Below, in pieces: positions 19,208 through 30,020 of a stretch of DNA of 64,000 bases. The notes beneath the pieces are model-generated. The model saw only the letters and a list, made by a program, of their open reading frames with translations. It searched no databases and had not been told where the DNA came from. The translations under genes and the position numbers were made by a program. The stretch's first letter is position 1; each line of letters begins with the position of its first letter. Origin of the DNA: a bacterium (GTDB lineage Bacteria > JACRDZ01 > JAQUKH01); assembly GCA_028719205.1 (NCBI GenBank), contig JAQUKH010000002.1, forward strand, positions 32,828 through 96,827, read 5' to 3'.

Positions 19208-19959
19208 GAAAAAATGTAATTTTATTTTTTTCTGTGATTATTTTTATTTTATGTTTTTCAAAGGCAGGGGTAACAGCCGCTGGAGCAGAGTATCCTTCAC
19301 AGGTTGGATATATCAATGATTATGCGAATGTAATTTCCGCGGACGACAACAGGCTTATGTCTGGTCTGATACAGGAGTTAAAGGATAAAACAAAGGCGGA
19401 GATCGCCGTGGTAACCTTGCCCACGATCGGCGAGGAGACTGTTGAAACATACGCGGTAAAGCTTTTTGAAAAATGGAAGCCAGGAGAAAAAGGGAAAGAT
19501 ACCGGAATATTGATCTTGCTCGCGATCAAGGAAAGAAAGATAAAGATCGAGGTTGGTTATGGGCTTGAGGGCGTTATCCCTGACGGATTAGCGGGCCAGA
19601 TCATAGATCAGGCGATGATCCCGTCTTTGAAAGCAGGCGATTTTAGTACAGGATTAAAAAATGGCACAATGGAAGTTGTCAGGCTGATCGCGCAGGAGTA
19701 TAAGGTAAAAATTGAAGGTGCCGTCAGTAATAGGACTGAAGAAACAAAAATCAGTCCATTAGAAGTTTTATTCCTGCTGGTTTTTGGTATTTTTTTTGTT
19801 ATCGGGAGCAGGAGAAGAAGAGGTTCCCATGGCGGATATGGAGGGTATTGGGGCGGTGGATTTGGCGGCGGTGGAGGTTTCGGCGGAGGAAGCGGGGGTG
19901 GATTTGGCGGTTTTGGAGGCGGTTTCAGCGGAGGGGGCGGGGCGAGCAGGGGATTTTAA
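19204..19959 (+). CDS. TPM domain (YgcG-like) membrane protein with Gly-rich tail
   Basis: VGYINDYANVISADDNRLMSGLIQELKDKTKAEIAVVTLPTIG; GFGGGGGFGGGSGGGFGGFGGG tail; next to lemA. Confidence 0.93.
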   Translation: MRKNVILFFSVIIFILCFSKAGVTAAGAEYPSQVGYINDYANVISADDNRLMSGLIQELKDKTKAEIAVVTLPTIGEETVETYAVKLFEKWKPGEKGKDTGILILLAIKERKIKIEVGYGLEGVIPDGLAGQIIDQAMIPSLKAGDFSTGLKNGTMEVVRLIAQEYKVKIEGAVSNRTEETKISPLEVLFLLVFGIFFVIGSRRRRGSHGGYGGYWGGGFGGGGGFGGGSGGGFGGFGGGFSGGGGASRGF

Positions 19960-20006
19960 TAAAAATTCAAAATTAAAAATTAAAATTATTTAATAAAGGA
20001 GGAGTT

Positions 20007-20585
20007 ATGTCGAAAACAACAGGAATTATTCTGGGGGTAATAGCCGCAATAGTTTTATTTACCGGGCTATCTTTTATTGGCGGGTTAAATACGGTGGTGA
20101 CAAAGGATGAGGCAGTTAAATCCGCATGGGCGCAGGTGGAAAATCAATTAAAAAGAAGGAGTGACCTTATCCCGAATCTTGTAAACACAGTAAAAGGATT
20201 CGCGGCGCATGAAGAAAAAGCAATTACTGAAGTTGCTGAAGCAAGAAGCAAACTTGCCGGCGCGTTTGACACCAAAGCTCCTATTAATGAAAAAATCGAA
20301 GCGGCTAAAGGCATGGAAGGCGCGTTATCAAGGCTTTTGATGGTAGTTGAAAATTATCCTAATCTTAAAGCTGACCAGAATTTTATCCGCCTTCAGGATG
20401 AATTGGCAGGGACGGAAAATCGTATCGCAGTGGAGCGTATGCGTTTTAACCAGAGCGTAAATGATCTTAATACCTATATCAGAAAAATTCCGGGAAGCAT
20501 GTTCGCGGGTTTTAAAGGATTAAAAGAAGCGCCTTATTATGAACCTGAAAAGAAGGACCTGGTTGTACCGGAAGTAAAATTCTGA
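20007..20585 (+). CDS. lemA: LemA family protein
   Basis: AWAQVENQLKRRSDLIPNLVNTVKGFAAHEEKAITEVAEARS. Confidence 0.95.
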   Translation: MSKTTGIILGVIAAIVLFTGLSFIGGLNTVVTKDEAVKSAWAQVENQLKRRSDLIPNLVNTVKGFAAHEEKAITEVAEARSKLAGAFDTKAPINEKIEAAKGMEGALSRLLMVVENYPNLKADQNFIRLQDELAGTENRIAVERMRFNQSVNDLNTYIRKIPGSMFAGFKGLKEAPYYEPEKKDLVVPEVKF

Positions 20586-20604
20586 TAAAAATATTTTTTA
20601 GGAT

Positions 20605-21255
20605 TTATTTTTCCAGATAAATATCTTCTTTCGCGTCGATGGGAAACGCGTTGAGATGGGACGAGTCATTGATTCCTGTAATATATAATTTTTTGTCATA
20701 ACCCTGTATGTAAGTTATTCCTGTATTTGTCAGAGACATTCTTGTGATGAGTTTGTTGAAATTGCCTTTAAGTATATAGGCAATGACCGCCGTTATTGTG
20801 CCGGCGTGAGCGACAATGATAACATTGTCGCCTTCTTTGTGGTTTTTTAATATTTTTTTGAACACATTGTTTATTCTTTTTCTGAATTCCGGTATGTTTT
20901 CAGCTCCCGGGATCAGTGTCTTTGTGGGGTTTTTGCGCCATTTTTTATAATCACCGTTGTATTCCAGATTTACTTCGTCAGGAGTTTTTCCCTCCCATTC
21001 ACCAAGATATATCTCCGCGAGGTCTTTGTGAAAAGAGATTGGGAGCCCGAGATGGCTCGATATTAATTCAGCGGTTTGTTTCGCCCTTAAGAGTTCAGAA
21101 CAATAAATAAAATTATATTTGTCTTTTGAAAGGCTTTTGGCCAAGAGTTCAACCTGCCGTATTCCGGTCGGCGAAAGTGCCGGATCGCTCTGCCCCTGAA
21201 TTTTATTTTCACCATTTAATATTGATTCACCGTGACGGATCAGATATATTTTCAT
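20605..21255 (-). CDS. Histidine phosphatase family protein (phosphoglycerate mutase/CobC-like)
   Basis: MKIYLIRHGESILNGENKIQGQSDPALSPTGIRQ; VIIVAHAGTI. Confidence 0.92.
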   Translation of the reverse strand: MKIYLIRHGESILNGENKIQGQSDPALSPTGIRQVELLAKSLSKDKYNFIYCSELLRAKQTAELISSHLGLPISFHKDLAEIYLGEWEGKTPDEVNLEYNGDYKKWRKNPTKTLIPGAENIPEFRKRINNVFKKILKNHKEGDNVIIVAHAGTITAVIAYILKGNFNKLITRMSLTNTGITYIQGYDKKLYITGINDSSHLNAFPIDAKEDIYLEK

Positions 21256-21345
21256 ATTATTGAATTGATTTTAATAAAAGAAAATATTATAATATATTTT
21301 AAAAGAAAAATCCATTGTTTTAAATCAAAAAATCCGGGGTTGATA

Positions 21346-22119
21346 ATGTCCGATAAAAAACTATTAACAGGCGAAGCAATGAAGCAGGCGGTTCAGGAGA
21401 TGAACCGGCCCGAAAACAGGGAAATGAAATATAAGTATGTCCAGGGGATGTTTAATTCTATCGCCCCGAGTTATGACCTGATGAATACAGTTGCCTCTTT
21501 TGGCATACATTATTTATGGCGGAATAAAGCGGTGAAAATGGCAGGAGTTAAACAGGGAAATACGGCGCTTGATATCTGCTGCGGAACAGGGGATTTTTCT
21601 ATCGCGCTTGCCAAGGCTGTCGGAGCGAACGGCAAGGTTAACGGCCTGGATTTTTCCTCGGGGATGATAAAAAAAGCCAAAGAAAAAATTGTTGGGACTA
21701 AGTTTGAAAAGATCATTTCGTTTCAGGAAGGAAACGCCGAACAGCTTCCTTTCCCTGATAATACCTTTGATTTTTGCACAGTAAGCTGTGGAATAAGGAA
21801 TCTTACGGATCTTTCCCGCGGATTTTCTGAAATGAGGCGTGTTGTTAAACCGGGGGGGAAGGTTTTATGCCTTGACCTTGGCCGTCCGGCAATTCCTATA
21901 TTCAGGACGATCTACTTATTTTACTTTTTTAAGGTGGTTCCGTTCTTTGGCCAGATCATCAGCAATCAAAGGGAGGCATATACCTATTTGCCTGAATCAC
22001 TTAATACGTTTCCCCCGCAGGAAGAGCTTAAAAAGCTCATGGAAAATGTAGGGCTGAAAAATGTCCGTTATAAAAATTTCTTTGGCGGCGCTATGGCCCT
22101 GCATATCGGAGCCAAGTAA
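21346..22119 (+). CDS. ubiE: Ubiquinone/menaquinone biosynthesis C-methyltransferase
   Basis: VQGMFNSIAPSYDLMNTVASFGIHYLWR, DICCGTGDFSIALAKAVG, ISNQREAYTYLPESLNTFP; start taken at ATG 21346 rather than the longer ORF start 21232. Confidence 0.93.
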   Translation: MSDKKLLTGEAMKQAVQEMNRPENREMKYKYVQGMFNSIAPSYDLMNTVASFGIHYLWRNKAVKMAGVKQGNTALDICCGTGDFSIALAKAVGANGKVNGLDFSSGMIKKAKEKIVGTKFEKIISFQEGNAEQLPFPDNTFDFCTVSCGIRNLTDLSRGFSEMRRVVKPGGKVLCLDLGRPAIPIFRTIYLFYFFKVVPFFGQIISNQREAYTYLPESLNTFPPQEELKKLMENVGLKNVRYKNFFGGAMALHIGAK

Positions 22120-22138
22120 ATCGATTTCCTGTTCACGA

Positions 22139-22963
22139 TCAGATATAGTCCTTTAGTTCTTTCTTTAAAAATTCAAAGGCCTCGTCTACATCATCAAAAA
22201 AATGAAAAAGTTTCAGGTCTTTTCTGCTGATAGTATTATATTTTATCATCTCTTCGAAATTTATAACTTTTTTCCAGTAATCCGTTCCGAATAATATCAC
22301 CGGCAATTTCTTCTGTACCTTTCCGGTTTGTATCAGCGTAAGGATCTCTGTCATTTCATCTAAAGTCCCGAATCCGCCCGGGAAAACTATTAATGCTTTA
22401 GCCATATAGGCAAACCAGAATTTGCGGATAAAAAAATAGTGGAATTCAAAGGATAACTCTTCAGTTATATATTTATTGATTACCTGCTCAAATGGGAGGC
22501 TTATATTAAAGCCTATTGATCTCCCGCCGGCTTCAGAGGCCCCTTGATTTACCGCCCCCATAATTCCTCCTCCTCCCCCTGTGCACATTAACAGCCGGCT
22601 TTTATTCTTTGTAGTTTGTTTAGCCCAATGGGTTAATTTGCAAGATAAAGAACGGGCCTTTTCATAATATTGGGACATATATTGATCTGTCTTAGCTGAC
22701 CTAAGATTCACAAGCAATTTTTTGCCGGGATTTTTTTTCGCCTCGCAAAGTTTTTGTATTTTTAATAAATTTTTTTCAGCGATAGTTTTTGATTTGATCC
22801 GTGCTGAGCCAAAAAACACTATTGTGTTTTCCACATTATATTTGTGAAGCCTCGATTTGGGTTCAGTAAGTTCGCATAATACCCTTATGGTTCTGGCATC
22901 ATGACTTCGTAAAAATTCCAGGTTTTGGTATGCTTTAACTGCAGGTTTTATCATTTTTTTCAC
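22139..22963 (-). CDS. LOG family (TIGR00730-like) Rossmann-fold protein
   Basis: CTGGGGGIMGAVNQGASEAGGRSIGFNISLPFEQ; VFPGGFGTLDEMTEIL (PGGxGTxxE). Confidence 0.92.
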   Translation of the reverse strand: MKKMIKPAVKAYQNLEFLRSHDARTIRVLCELTEPKSRLHKYNVENTIVFFGSARIKSKTIAEKNLLKIQKLCEAKKNPGKKLLVNLRSAKTDQYMSQYYEKARSLSCKLTHWAKQTTKNKSRLLMCTGGGGGIMGAVNQGASEAGGRSIGFNISLPFEQVINKYITEELSFEFHYFFIRKFWFAYMAKALIVFPGGFGTLDEMTEILTLIQTGKVQKKLPVILFGTDYWKKVINFEEMIKYNTISRKDLKLFHFFDDVDEAFEFLKKELKDYI

Positions 22964-23070
22964 CTTTCTTTTTGAATTTATTTTCTTGCAATTTTACTGA
23001 AAATATCATATCATATATAACTATATCGTTTCCCCTATATATTAACTTTAGAATAGTGCAGGAAATTCAG

Positions 23071-25218
23071 ATGGGTATTTCTTCGATTTTGAATTCAAAA
23101 CAGAGAGAAGCTGTAGAGTATTTAGAAGGCCCTCTTCTAATATTGGCGGGAGCCGGCAGCGGGAAGACGAGAACTATAACTCACCGCATTGCCTATCTTA
23201 TTGATGATGTCGGAATTCCTTCAAGTAAATTATTCGCCGCTACTTTTACAAATAAAGCGGCTGATGAAATGAAAGAACGGATCCACGGCCTAGTTAAAAA
23301 TCAAAGCGATGGCCTATGGATCGGAACCTTTCATTCTACCTGCGTAAGGATCCTTCGGAATTACCTTAAAGAAAAAAATAAATCAAATTATTTTGCCATA
23401 TACAGCGCGAGCGACCAGTTCCATTTGATCAGAGAATGCATGAAAGAATTGGTAATAGATGAAAAACGGTTTAATCCGGCCACGTTCGTATCTAAAATAT
23501 CTCAGTCTAAAAACAGGCTTATCGGAGCGGAAGAATATAATAAAAATGTCAGTGATTATCTGGAAGGAACGATCGGCCGCGTTTATAAACTTTACCAGGA
23601 AAAGTTAAGAGAAAATAACGCCTTTGATTTTGATGACCTGATCATGGAGTCTGTCCTGCTTCTCGAAAATGACCGCGCTGTCAGGGAATATTATCAGGAA
23701 AAATTTTCTCATGTTCTGGTGGATGAATATCAGGACACGAACAGGGCTCAATACCGCTTAATAATGCTTATAACTCCAAAAGATAAAAATATATGCGTTG
23801 TCGGTGATGAGGATCAGTCCATTTATCAGTGGCGCGGCGCGGATATAAACAACATATTGGACTTTGAAAAAGATTTTCAAAACGTGAAAATAATCCGGTT
23901 AGAGGAAAATTACCGGTCGACCCAGACTATTTTGAACGCGGCTAACGTGCTCGTAAAGAATAACCGTGAAAGAAAAGGGAAAAATCTCTGGACAAAAAAT
24001 AAAAAGGGTGAAAAAATAAATTACTTTTTATTTGAAACGGAGCATAAGGAAGCCGAATTTATCGTTCAAAAAGTAATTGAATTCCATAAAGAACATAAAA
24101 TTCCATATTCGCATTTTTCTGTTTTTTACAGGACTCATGTCCAATCCCGCGTTATAGAAGATATTTTGCGCCAAAACAATATTTTTTATACTATTGTCGG
24201 CGGGGTAAGATTTTATGAGCGTAAAGAGATAAAAGATATTGTAGCGTACCTCCGGGTAATATTTAATCCTCATGAAACTATCAGCCTTAAAAGGATAATA
24301 AATGTCCCCCGGAGAGGAATAGGGGAAACTACAATTGAAGAGATTTATAATTTTTTAAAAGATAAAAAAATAAGTTTTTATGACGCGCTTAAAAGAAGCG
24401 GTGAGATCCCGAATATTTCGGGCCGTACTAGAGAAAAAATAAAAGAATTCATCTCTTTAATGGAAAAACTGCAGGCCTTAAAAAATGAATGTCCTTCAAG
24501 GATATTATCAGAGGTTTTAGGGGCAACTAAATACAAGGAAAAAGTTATTCAGACGGATACTGTTTACAGCGAAGAAAGAGAAGAGAGCCTGGAAGAATTT
24601 TCTTCAGCTATAAAACAATATGAGTTAAAAAATACGGATGTGTCTCTTGGCGGATTTTTGCAGGAAATTTCCCTGGTTGCGGATATTGATACGTGGAATA
24701 AAAATAAGGAGTCCGTAACTTTAATGACCTTTCATAACGCCAAGGGATTGGAGTTCCCTATAGTTTTTATGACTGGTATGGAAGAGGGGATTTTCCCGCA
24801 TTTTAGTTCTTTTGCGAGTGATAAAGAGATGGAGGAAGAAAGGCGCCTTTGTTATGTCGGAATAACCCGGGCCAGAGAATCGCTTTTTTTGACCGCGGTT
24901 AAAAGGCGGTATTTACACGGGACAGAGGTAATGAATCCTCCTTCCAGATTTATCAAAGAGATCCCCTGTGAGTTGATAAATTGCGAGACATGTTCCTCCG
25001 GCAATGAAAGCAGGATTATTCCTGAGGTCCGGATTATTTGCGGGTATAAGGCAGGGGATATTGTAGAGCATCTAAAATGGGGACAAGGATTTATCAAGGA
25101 CATTAAAGGAGACGGCGACGACGCTAAGGCAAGTATATTTTTTCATAGTGTAGGCGAGAAAGTCTTGCTGTTGAAGCTTGCGCCTATAAAAAAAATAAAG
25201 GATAAAAATGAGTGTTGA
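23071..25218 (+). CDS. UvrD/PcrA-type ATP-dependent DNA helicase
   Basis: LNSKQREAVEYLEGPLLILAGAGSGKTRTITHRIAYL, VDEYQDTNRAQY, GDEDQSIYQWRGADINNIL; start likely ATG 23071 (ORF opens at 22972). Confidence 0.93.
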   Translation: MGISSILNSKQREAVEYLEGPLLILAGAGSGKTRTITHRIAYLIDDVGIPSSKLFAATFTNKAADEMKERIHGLVKNQSDGLWIGTFHSTCVRILRNYLKEKNKSNYFAIYSASDQFHLIRECMKELVIDEKRFNPATFVSKISQSKNRLIGAEEYNKNVSDYLEGTIGRVYKLYQEKLRENNAFDFDDLIMESVLLLENDRAVREYYQEKFSHVLVDEYQDTNRAQYRLIMLITPKDKNICVVGDEDQSIYQWRGADINNILDFEKDFQNVKIIRLEENYRSTQTILNAANVLVKNNRERKGKNLWTKNKKGEKINYFLFETEHKEAEFIVQKVIEFHKEHKIPYSHFSVFYRTHVQSRVIEDILRQNNIFYTIVGGVRFYERKEIKDIVAYLRVIFNPHETISLKRIINVPRRGIGETTIEEIYNFLKDKKISFYDALKRSGEIPNISGRTREKIKEFISLMEKLQALKNECPSRILSEVLGATKYKEKVIQTDTVYSEEREESLEEFSSAIKQYELKNTDVSLGGFLQEISLVADIDTWNKNKESVTLMTFHNAKGLEFPIVFMTGMEEGIFPHFSSFASDKEMEEERRLCYVGITRARESLFLTAVKRRYLHGTEVMNPPSRFIKEIPCELINCETCSSGNESRIIPEVRIICGYKAGDIVEHLKWGQGFIKDIKGDGDDAKASIFFHSVGEKVLLLKLAPIKKIKDKNEC

Positions 25219-25495
25219 TAAAGAAGTAATAAAAAAAATAGCGCGTCTGGCAAACCTCTATTATAAAGAAGATGAATTAGATACATCGGCCAGGGAATTA
25301 AATCAGATCCTTACATATGTTGAAAAGCTGTCTAAGCTTGATACCGGCGGGATTAATCCCACCTTTCAGGTTTCTCCTATAGAAAATATTTACAGGGATG
25401 ATATTGTCGGGAAATCGCTGGATTTAGAGCATGTTATGTCAAATGCTCCTGAAAAAGAAGGGAAATTTTTTACAGTTCCAAAGATAATTGATTAA
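25208..25495 (+). CDS. gatC: Asp/Glu-tRNA(Asn/Gln) amidotransferase subunit C
   Basis: IKKIARLANLYYKEDELDTSARELNQILTYVEKLSKLDT. Confidence 0.95.
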   Translation: MSVDKEVIKKIARLANLYYKEDELDTSARELNQILTYVEKLSKLDTGGINPTFQVSPIENIYRDDIVGKSLDLEHVMSNAPEKEGKFFTVPKIID

Positions 25496-25510
25496 AAATA
25501 GAGGTTTTAA

Positions 25511-26971
25511 ATGAATATTCATTCGTTATCAGTTAAAGAGTTGAATAATAAGCTTAATAAAAAAGAGATATCCTGTAAAGAAATAGTAGAGAGTTTTTTA
25601 AGCAGGATTGAGAAGGTTGAGCCGAAGGTTAAGGCGTTTTTATATACTAATGGAGACAGGGCCCGCAAAAAAGCTGAAGAGGTTGATAAAAAAATTTCAT
25701 CGGGCGCAAAATTAAAACCGCTTGAAGGGATACCGATCGCGATAAAAGATAATATGTGTACGGAAGGAATGCCTACTACGTGCGCCTCTAAAATTTTATC
25801 TGATTTTAAACCGCCATATTCAGCTGATGTTATAAACAGGATAGAAGCTACCGGGATGATAATCATCGGCAAGACCAATATGGACGAGTTTGCTATGGGT
25901 TCTTCCACGGAAAATTCCGCTTATGGGGCTACGCGTAATCCATGGGATCCGGAGCGCGCGCCGGGCGGGTCGAGCGGAGGAAGCGCCGCCGCGGTAGCCG
26001 CAGATGAGGCTCCATTGGCCCTTGGTTCGGATACAGGAGGTTCTATACGCCAGCCTGCGTCATTTTGCGGGGTTGTTGGATTAAAGCCGACTTACGGCCG
26101 GGTTTCCCGTTATGGCTTAATTGCCTTTGCCTCATCTCTTGACCAGATCGGCCCGATCACGCGTGAGGTTTATGACAGCGCGCTTTTGTTTCAGGCGATC
26201 GCTGGCCATGATCCAAAGGATTCAACCTCTGCTGGTTTGTCTGTTCCGGAAATAACGGATTTTCTTAAAAAAGATATTAAAGGTTTGCGCTTAGGGATAC
26301 CCCGTGAATATTTTAACCCTGAAATGGATAGTGAAGTTAAAAATAAAATTTCAGAGGCAATTAAAAAACTTACTGACCTGGGGGCAGTCGTTAAAGAAAT
26401 TTCTCTGCCTCATACGGAATACGCCGTTTCTGTTTATTACATTATTGCCACGGCCGAGGCGTCGGCCAACCTGGCGAGATATGACGGCGTTCGTTATGGT
26501 TCAAGGGCAAATAAGGCTGAAAATCTTTTTCAAATGTATAGCCTTACCCGGGGGGAAGGGTTCGGCACAGAGGTTAAACGCCGGATAATGTTAGGTACCT
26601 ACGCGTTAAGCGCGGGCTATTACGACGCTTATTATCTCAAGGCTCAAAAGGTACGGACTTTGATTAAAAATGATTTTGATGAAGCCTTTAAGGCCTGCGA
26701 CGCGATCATTACACCGACCGCGCCTACACCGGCTTTTAAATTAGGAGAAAAGTCAACAAATCCTTTAGAAATGTATTTATCAGATATCTTTACGATTTCC
26801 GTGAATTTAGCAGGGATCCCCGGTATTTCTATCCCGTGCGGATTTAGCAAAGGTAATTTGCCGATCGGTTTACAGATCTTGGGGCGTCCGTTTGATGAAG
26901 GTACGATCTTACAGATCGCGTATAATTTTGAACAGGCAACCGGGTATCATTTAAGGAAAACAAATATTTAG
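25511..26971 (+). CDS. gatA: Asp/Glu-tRNA(Asn/Gln) amidotransferase subunit A
   Basis: Amidase signature [34 protein letters not shown]. Confidence 0.98.
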   Translation: MNIHSLSVKELNNKLNKKEISCKEIVESFLSRIEKVEPKVKAFLYTNGDRARKKAEEVDKKISSGAKLKPLEGIPIAIKDNMCTEGMPTTCASKILSDFKPPYSADVINRIEATGMIIIGKTNMDEFAMGSSTENSAYGATRNPWDPERAPGGSSGGSAAAVAADEAPLALGSDTGGSIRQPASFCGVVGLKPTYGRVSRYGLIAFASSLDQIGPITREVYDSALLFQAIAGHDPKDSTSAGLSVPEITDFLKKDIKGLRLGIPREYFNPEMDSEVKNKISEAIKKLTDLGAVVKEISLPHTEYAVSVYYIIATAEASANLARYDGVRYGSRANKAENLFQMYSLTRGEGFGTEVKRRIMLGTYALSAGYYDAYYLKAQKVRTLIKNDFDEAFKACDAIITPTAPTPAFKLGEKSTNPLEMYLSDIFTISVNLAGIPGISIPCGFSKGNLPIGLQILGRPFDEGTILQIAYNFEQATGYHLRKTNI

Positions 26972-27073
26972 TTACTTAACTTCACTTATTAGTTTATTAA
27001 ATAATAAATATTGTTAATATATTGCTGATGAAATAATAAGCTTTTACAGGCTTATTCTTGAGAAAGGAGAACT

Positions 27074-27277
27074 ATGGGGATTTTATTTGATCTTAAGAAA
27101 AAGATAGATGATACTATAAATATAAACAATATGGATAAGTCTAAGATTAAAGGATTATTGGTTCTTAAAACTGGATTTTCACTTGCTCCAATTAAGGAAG
27201 ACACACCAGATGACCCTGAAAAAATTGAAAAATTAAAAAAAGCGATTGCGGAAATTTTACATATTACCAATTTATAA
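27074..27277 (+). CDS. Small hypothetical protein (67 aa)
   Basis: RBS (gaaaggag) then ORF, closely followed by the dCache gene. Confidence 0.5.
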   Translation: MGILFDLKKKIDDTININNMDKSKIKGLLVLKTGFSLAPIKEDTPDDPEKIEKLKKAIAEILHITNL

Positions 27278-27288
27278 GGAGATAGTTG

Positions 27289-28440
27289 ATGACAATTAAA
27301 TTAAAAACTGTTTTAGTTATTATCTCTAGTTTTTTTATCTTTGCGTTAATAATTCTTTATTTTTCAAATAGGAATTACCAAAGAAATATTGAGTTTATTT
27401 CGAGTGAAGCTATTGATAATGCACGCATATCTTTTAAAAATCTCCAGGTTAATGATACAAAAATGCTTTCTTCAACATTAGAAGGGTTACTTGTAGATGA
27501 TTCAATCAGGAATACATTTAGCAAGCGTGACCGCAAAAAACTACTTGAATTAACCAGCCCGTTATTCACAAAACTACACGAAAAATATTCGATCACGCAT
27601 TTTTACTTTATCGATCCTCCTCCAAGCAGTAAATGTTTCCTGAGGGTTCATACTCCGGAAATATTTGATGATGAAATAAAGAGAGCTACTTATATAAGTT
27701 CAATAAAATCAGGTACATTTGGATCCGGGCTTGAACTTGGCAAAACAGCATTCGCGCTTCGAGTAGTACATCCTGTTTATAACAGCGGGAAACTGATCGG
27801 GTATATGGAGCTGGGAGAAGAGATAGAACATTTTTTACAGACTATGAAATCTCAAACCAACGATGAATTTGGTTTTATTGTTGCAAAGGATAAAATAGAC
27901 AAAAATGAGTATTTAACGATGCGAAAAAATAATAACCTTACTGACAACTGGGACGAGATGAAGGATGTTATTATAACAGGAAAAACAATGAAAGATGACA
28001 CCCTTCTAAATATTAATATAGATTTATCCGCAATACCGGATAAAGGTATGATCTTGGGAAATCTTAAACAAGGGAAAAATATGTTTATAAAAGGTTTATT
28101 CCCTGTTATTGATGCAAATTCAGAAAAAGTAGGGGCAATTTTTGTCTTACACGATATTTCTAATGATTACAACATGATGAAGAAAACACAAATAGCTATT
28201 ATTATGATTGTGGTTATAATGAGTATCTTCATATCTGTATTACTAATAATATTACTCAATAATTTGATTTTTTCAAGATTGCATTCAATGAATGAAGCGG
28301 CAATAAGGGTTGTTGGTGGGGATTATGATTTCCCGATTAAAGTCCATAATGATGATGAGATTGGGGAGTTTGAGTCATTATTCGAGCAGTTTCGGGTAGT
28401 TTTTGTGGATACAATAAAACAAATAAGCAGCAAAAAGTAG
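27289..28440 (+). CDS. dCache-HAMP membrane sensor without output domain
   Basis: N-terminal TM, Cache pattern (ITHFYFIDPPPSSKCFLRVHTPEIFDD), second TM and HAMP-like tail ending 385 aa with no kinase/GGDEF/MCP domain; two adjacent Met codons possible as start (27286 or 27289). Confidence 0.75.
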   Translation: MTIKLKTVLVIISSFFIFALIILYFSNRNYQRNIEFISSEAIDNARISFKNLQVNDTKMLSSTLEGLLVDDSIRNTFSKRDRKKLLELTSPLFTKLHEKYSITHFYFIDPPPSSKCFLRVHTPEIFDDEIKRATYISSIKSGTFGSGLELGKTAFALRVVHPVYNSGKLIGYMELGEEIEHFLQTMKSQTNDEFGFIVAKDKIDKNEYLTMRKNNNLTDNWDEMKDVIITGKTMKDDTLLNINIDLSAIPDKGMILGNLKQGKNMFIKGLFPVIDANSEKVGAIFVLHDISNDYNMMKKTQIAIIMIVVIMSIFISVLLIILLNNLIFSRLHSMNEAAIRVVGGDYDFPIKVHNDDEIGEFESLFEQFRVVFVDTIKQISSKK

Positions 28441-28481
28441 ATTTTAGGGTCTGGAATACCTTTAAATTAGAGGAAATCTTT

Positions 28482-29918
28482 ATGGTTTATGAAACAGTAA
28501 TCGGATTGGAAGTCCACGCGCAGCTATTAACAAACACAAAAATATTTTGTTCCTGTTCTGCAAAATTCGGGCAGACGGAAAACAGCCAGGTATGCCCGAT
28601 TTGTCTTGGCATGCCCGGGGTTCTGCCGGTTTTGAATAAAAAGGTAGTTGAATTTTCAATAAAAACCGGACTGGCTTTGAATTGCAAGATCCAGCCGGTG
28701 ATGCATTTTGACAGAAAAAATTATTTTTATCCGGACCTGCCTAAAGGGTATCAGATCTCTCAATTTGATTTTCCTCTGGCTAAAGCCGGTGTGATTGAAC
28801 TTCGTTCAGGGAAAAAAATAGGGATTACGCGTGTCCATATGGAAGAGGACGCGGGAAAATTAGTGCATCCTGAAGCACTGGAAAACGCGGAGTTTAGCCT
28901 TGTTGATCTGAACCGTGCCGGTGTTCCGCTGATGGAAATTGTCAGCGAACCGGATATGCGGAGTCCTGCTGAGGCAAAGGAATATTTAGAACTTCTTCGA
29001 AATACATTGCGTTACATAGAAGTTTGTGATGGAAACATGGAAGAAGGAAGTTTCAGGTGTGACGCTAATGTTTCTATCAGGGAATACGGGAGTACGGTTT
29101 TAGGAACAAAGGTTGAACTGAAGAATATGAATTCTTTTAGAAATGTTGAGCTTGCTTTGGAATATGAAATAGAAAGGCAAAAAAAGGTTTTGTCTGAAGG
29201 CGGAAGAATAAACCAGGAAACAAGGTTGTGGAATGTTGATAAATGTATAACTATTTCTATGCGCAGTAAAGAAGAGTCTCATGATTACCGCTACTTTCCT
29301 GAACCGGATTTAGTTCCTTTTACGCCTGCAATGGATTGGATAAAAGAAATATCAATGACTTTGCCTGAGTTACCGCTTATAAGAGAGAAGCGGTTTGTAT
29401 CGCAATATAATATTCCGTTAAATGACGCTCAAACGTTTATTAATGAAAAAGAACTGGCTGATTATTTTGAAGAATGCGTAAAATTATGTAACCAACCCAG
29501 GGTAGTAAGCAACTGGATATTAAATGAGCTTCTGGCCAAACTTAAAGAAAAAAATATCTCAATTAAGGAATGCCCCATTAAGCCGGTTAATTTTAAAGAA
29601 ATGATAGAATTAATGGATAAAGGAGTAATTAGCGGAAAAATTGCAAAGACTGTATTTGGAGAAATGTTTCAATCTAGCTCCAGTTCTGCCAGCGCAATAG
29701 TAGAAAGAATGGGTTTGACACAAATTGTTAACACTGACGAAATAGGCGCTATTGTAGATTCTGTAATTGCACAGCAGGCAGAGGTGGTCACATCTTATAA
29801 AAACGGCAAGGAAAAGGCCCTTGGCTTTTTAGTTGGCGAGGTAATGAAAATATCCAAAGGTAAAGCAAACCCCAAAATAGTAAATGAGTTATTATTAAAA
29901 AAATTAAAGGGCATTTAG
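28482..29918 (+). CDS. gatB: Asp/Glu-tRNA(Asn/Gln) amidotransferase subunit B
   Basis: ETVIGLEVHAQLLTNTKIFCSCSAKFG, VCPICLGMPGVLPVLN, RKNYFYPDLPKGYQISQFD. Confidence 0.98.
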   Translation: MVYETVIGLEVHAQLLTNTKIFCSCSAKFGQTENSQVCPICLGMPGVLPVLNKKVVEFSIKTGLALNCKIQPVMHFDRKNYFYPDLPKGYQISQFDFPLAKAGVIELRSGKKIGITRVHMEEDAGKLVHPEALENAEFSLVDLNRAGVPLMEIVSEPDMRSPAEAKEYLELLRNTLRYIEVCDGNMEEGSFRCDANVSIREYGSTVLGTKVELKNMNSFRNVELALEYEIERQKKVLSEGGRINQETRLWNVDKCITISMRSKEESHDYRYFPEPDLVPFTPAMDWIKEISMTLPELPLIREKRFVSQYNIPLNDAQTFINEKELADYFEECVKLCNQPRVVSNWILNELLAKLKEKNISIKECPIKPVNFKEMIELMDKGVISGKIAKTVFGEMFQSSSSSASAIVERMGLTQIVNTDEIGAIVDSVIAQQAEVVTSYKNGKEKALGFLVGEVMKISKGKANPKIVNELLLKKLKGI

Positions 29919-29960
29919 GCATCCTCTAAAGATTAGGATGGGCTAAGCTTAAGCAGAACC

Positions 29961-29981
29961 TGCCCGAGGTAGGCAGGTCCG
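29961..29981. repeat. Short palindromic element
   Basis: ACCTGCC-cgaggta-GGCAGGT (approximate coordinates), intergenic between gatB and the REC-HD-GYP gene. Confidence 0.45.
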
Positions 29982-30020
29982 CGTAATCAGGTATGATTGA
30001 TATTACAGCAGGAGTGTTCC

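Noticed and set aside
19800-19959. Gly-rich repetitive coding tail as an unusual repeat
   Set aside because: Gly-rich C-termini are typical of TPM/YgcG-type proteins beside lemA.
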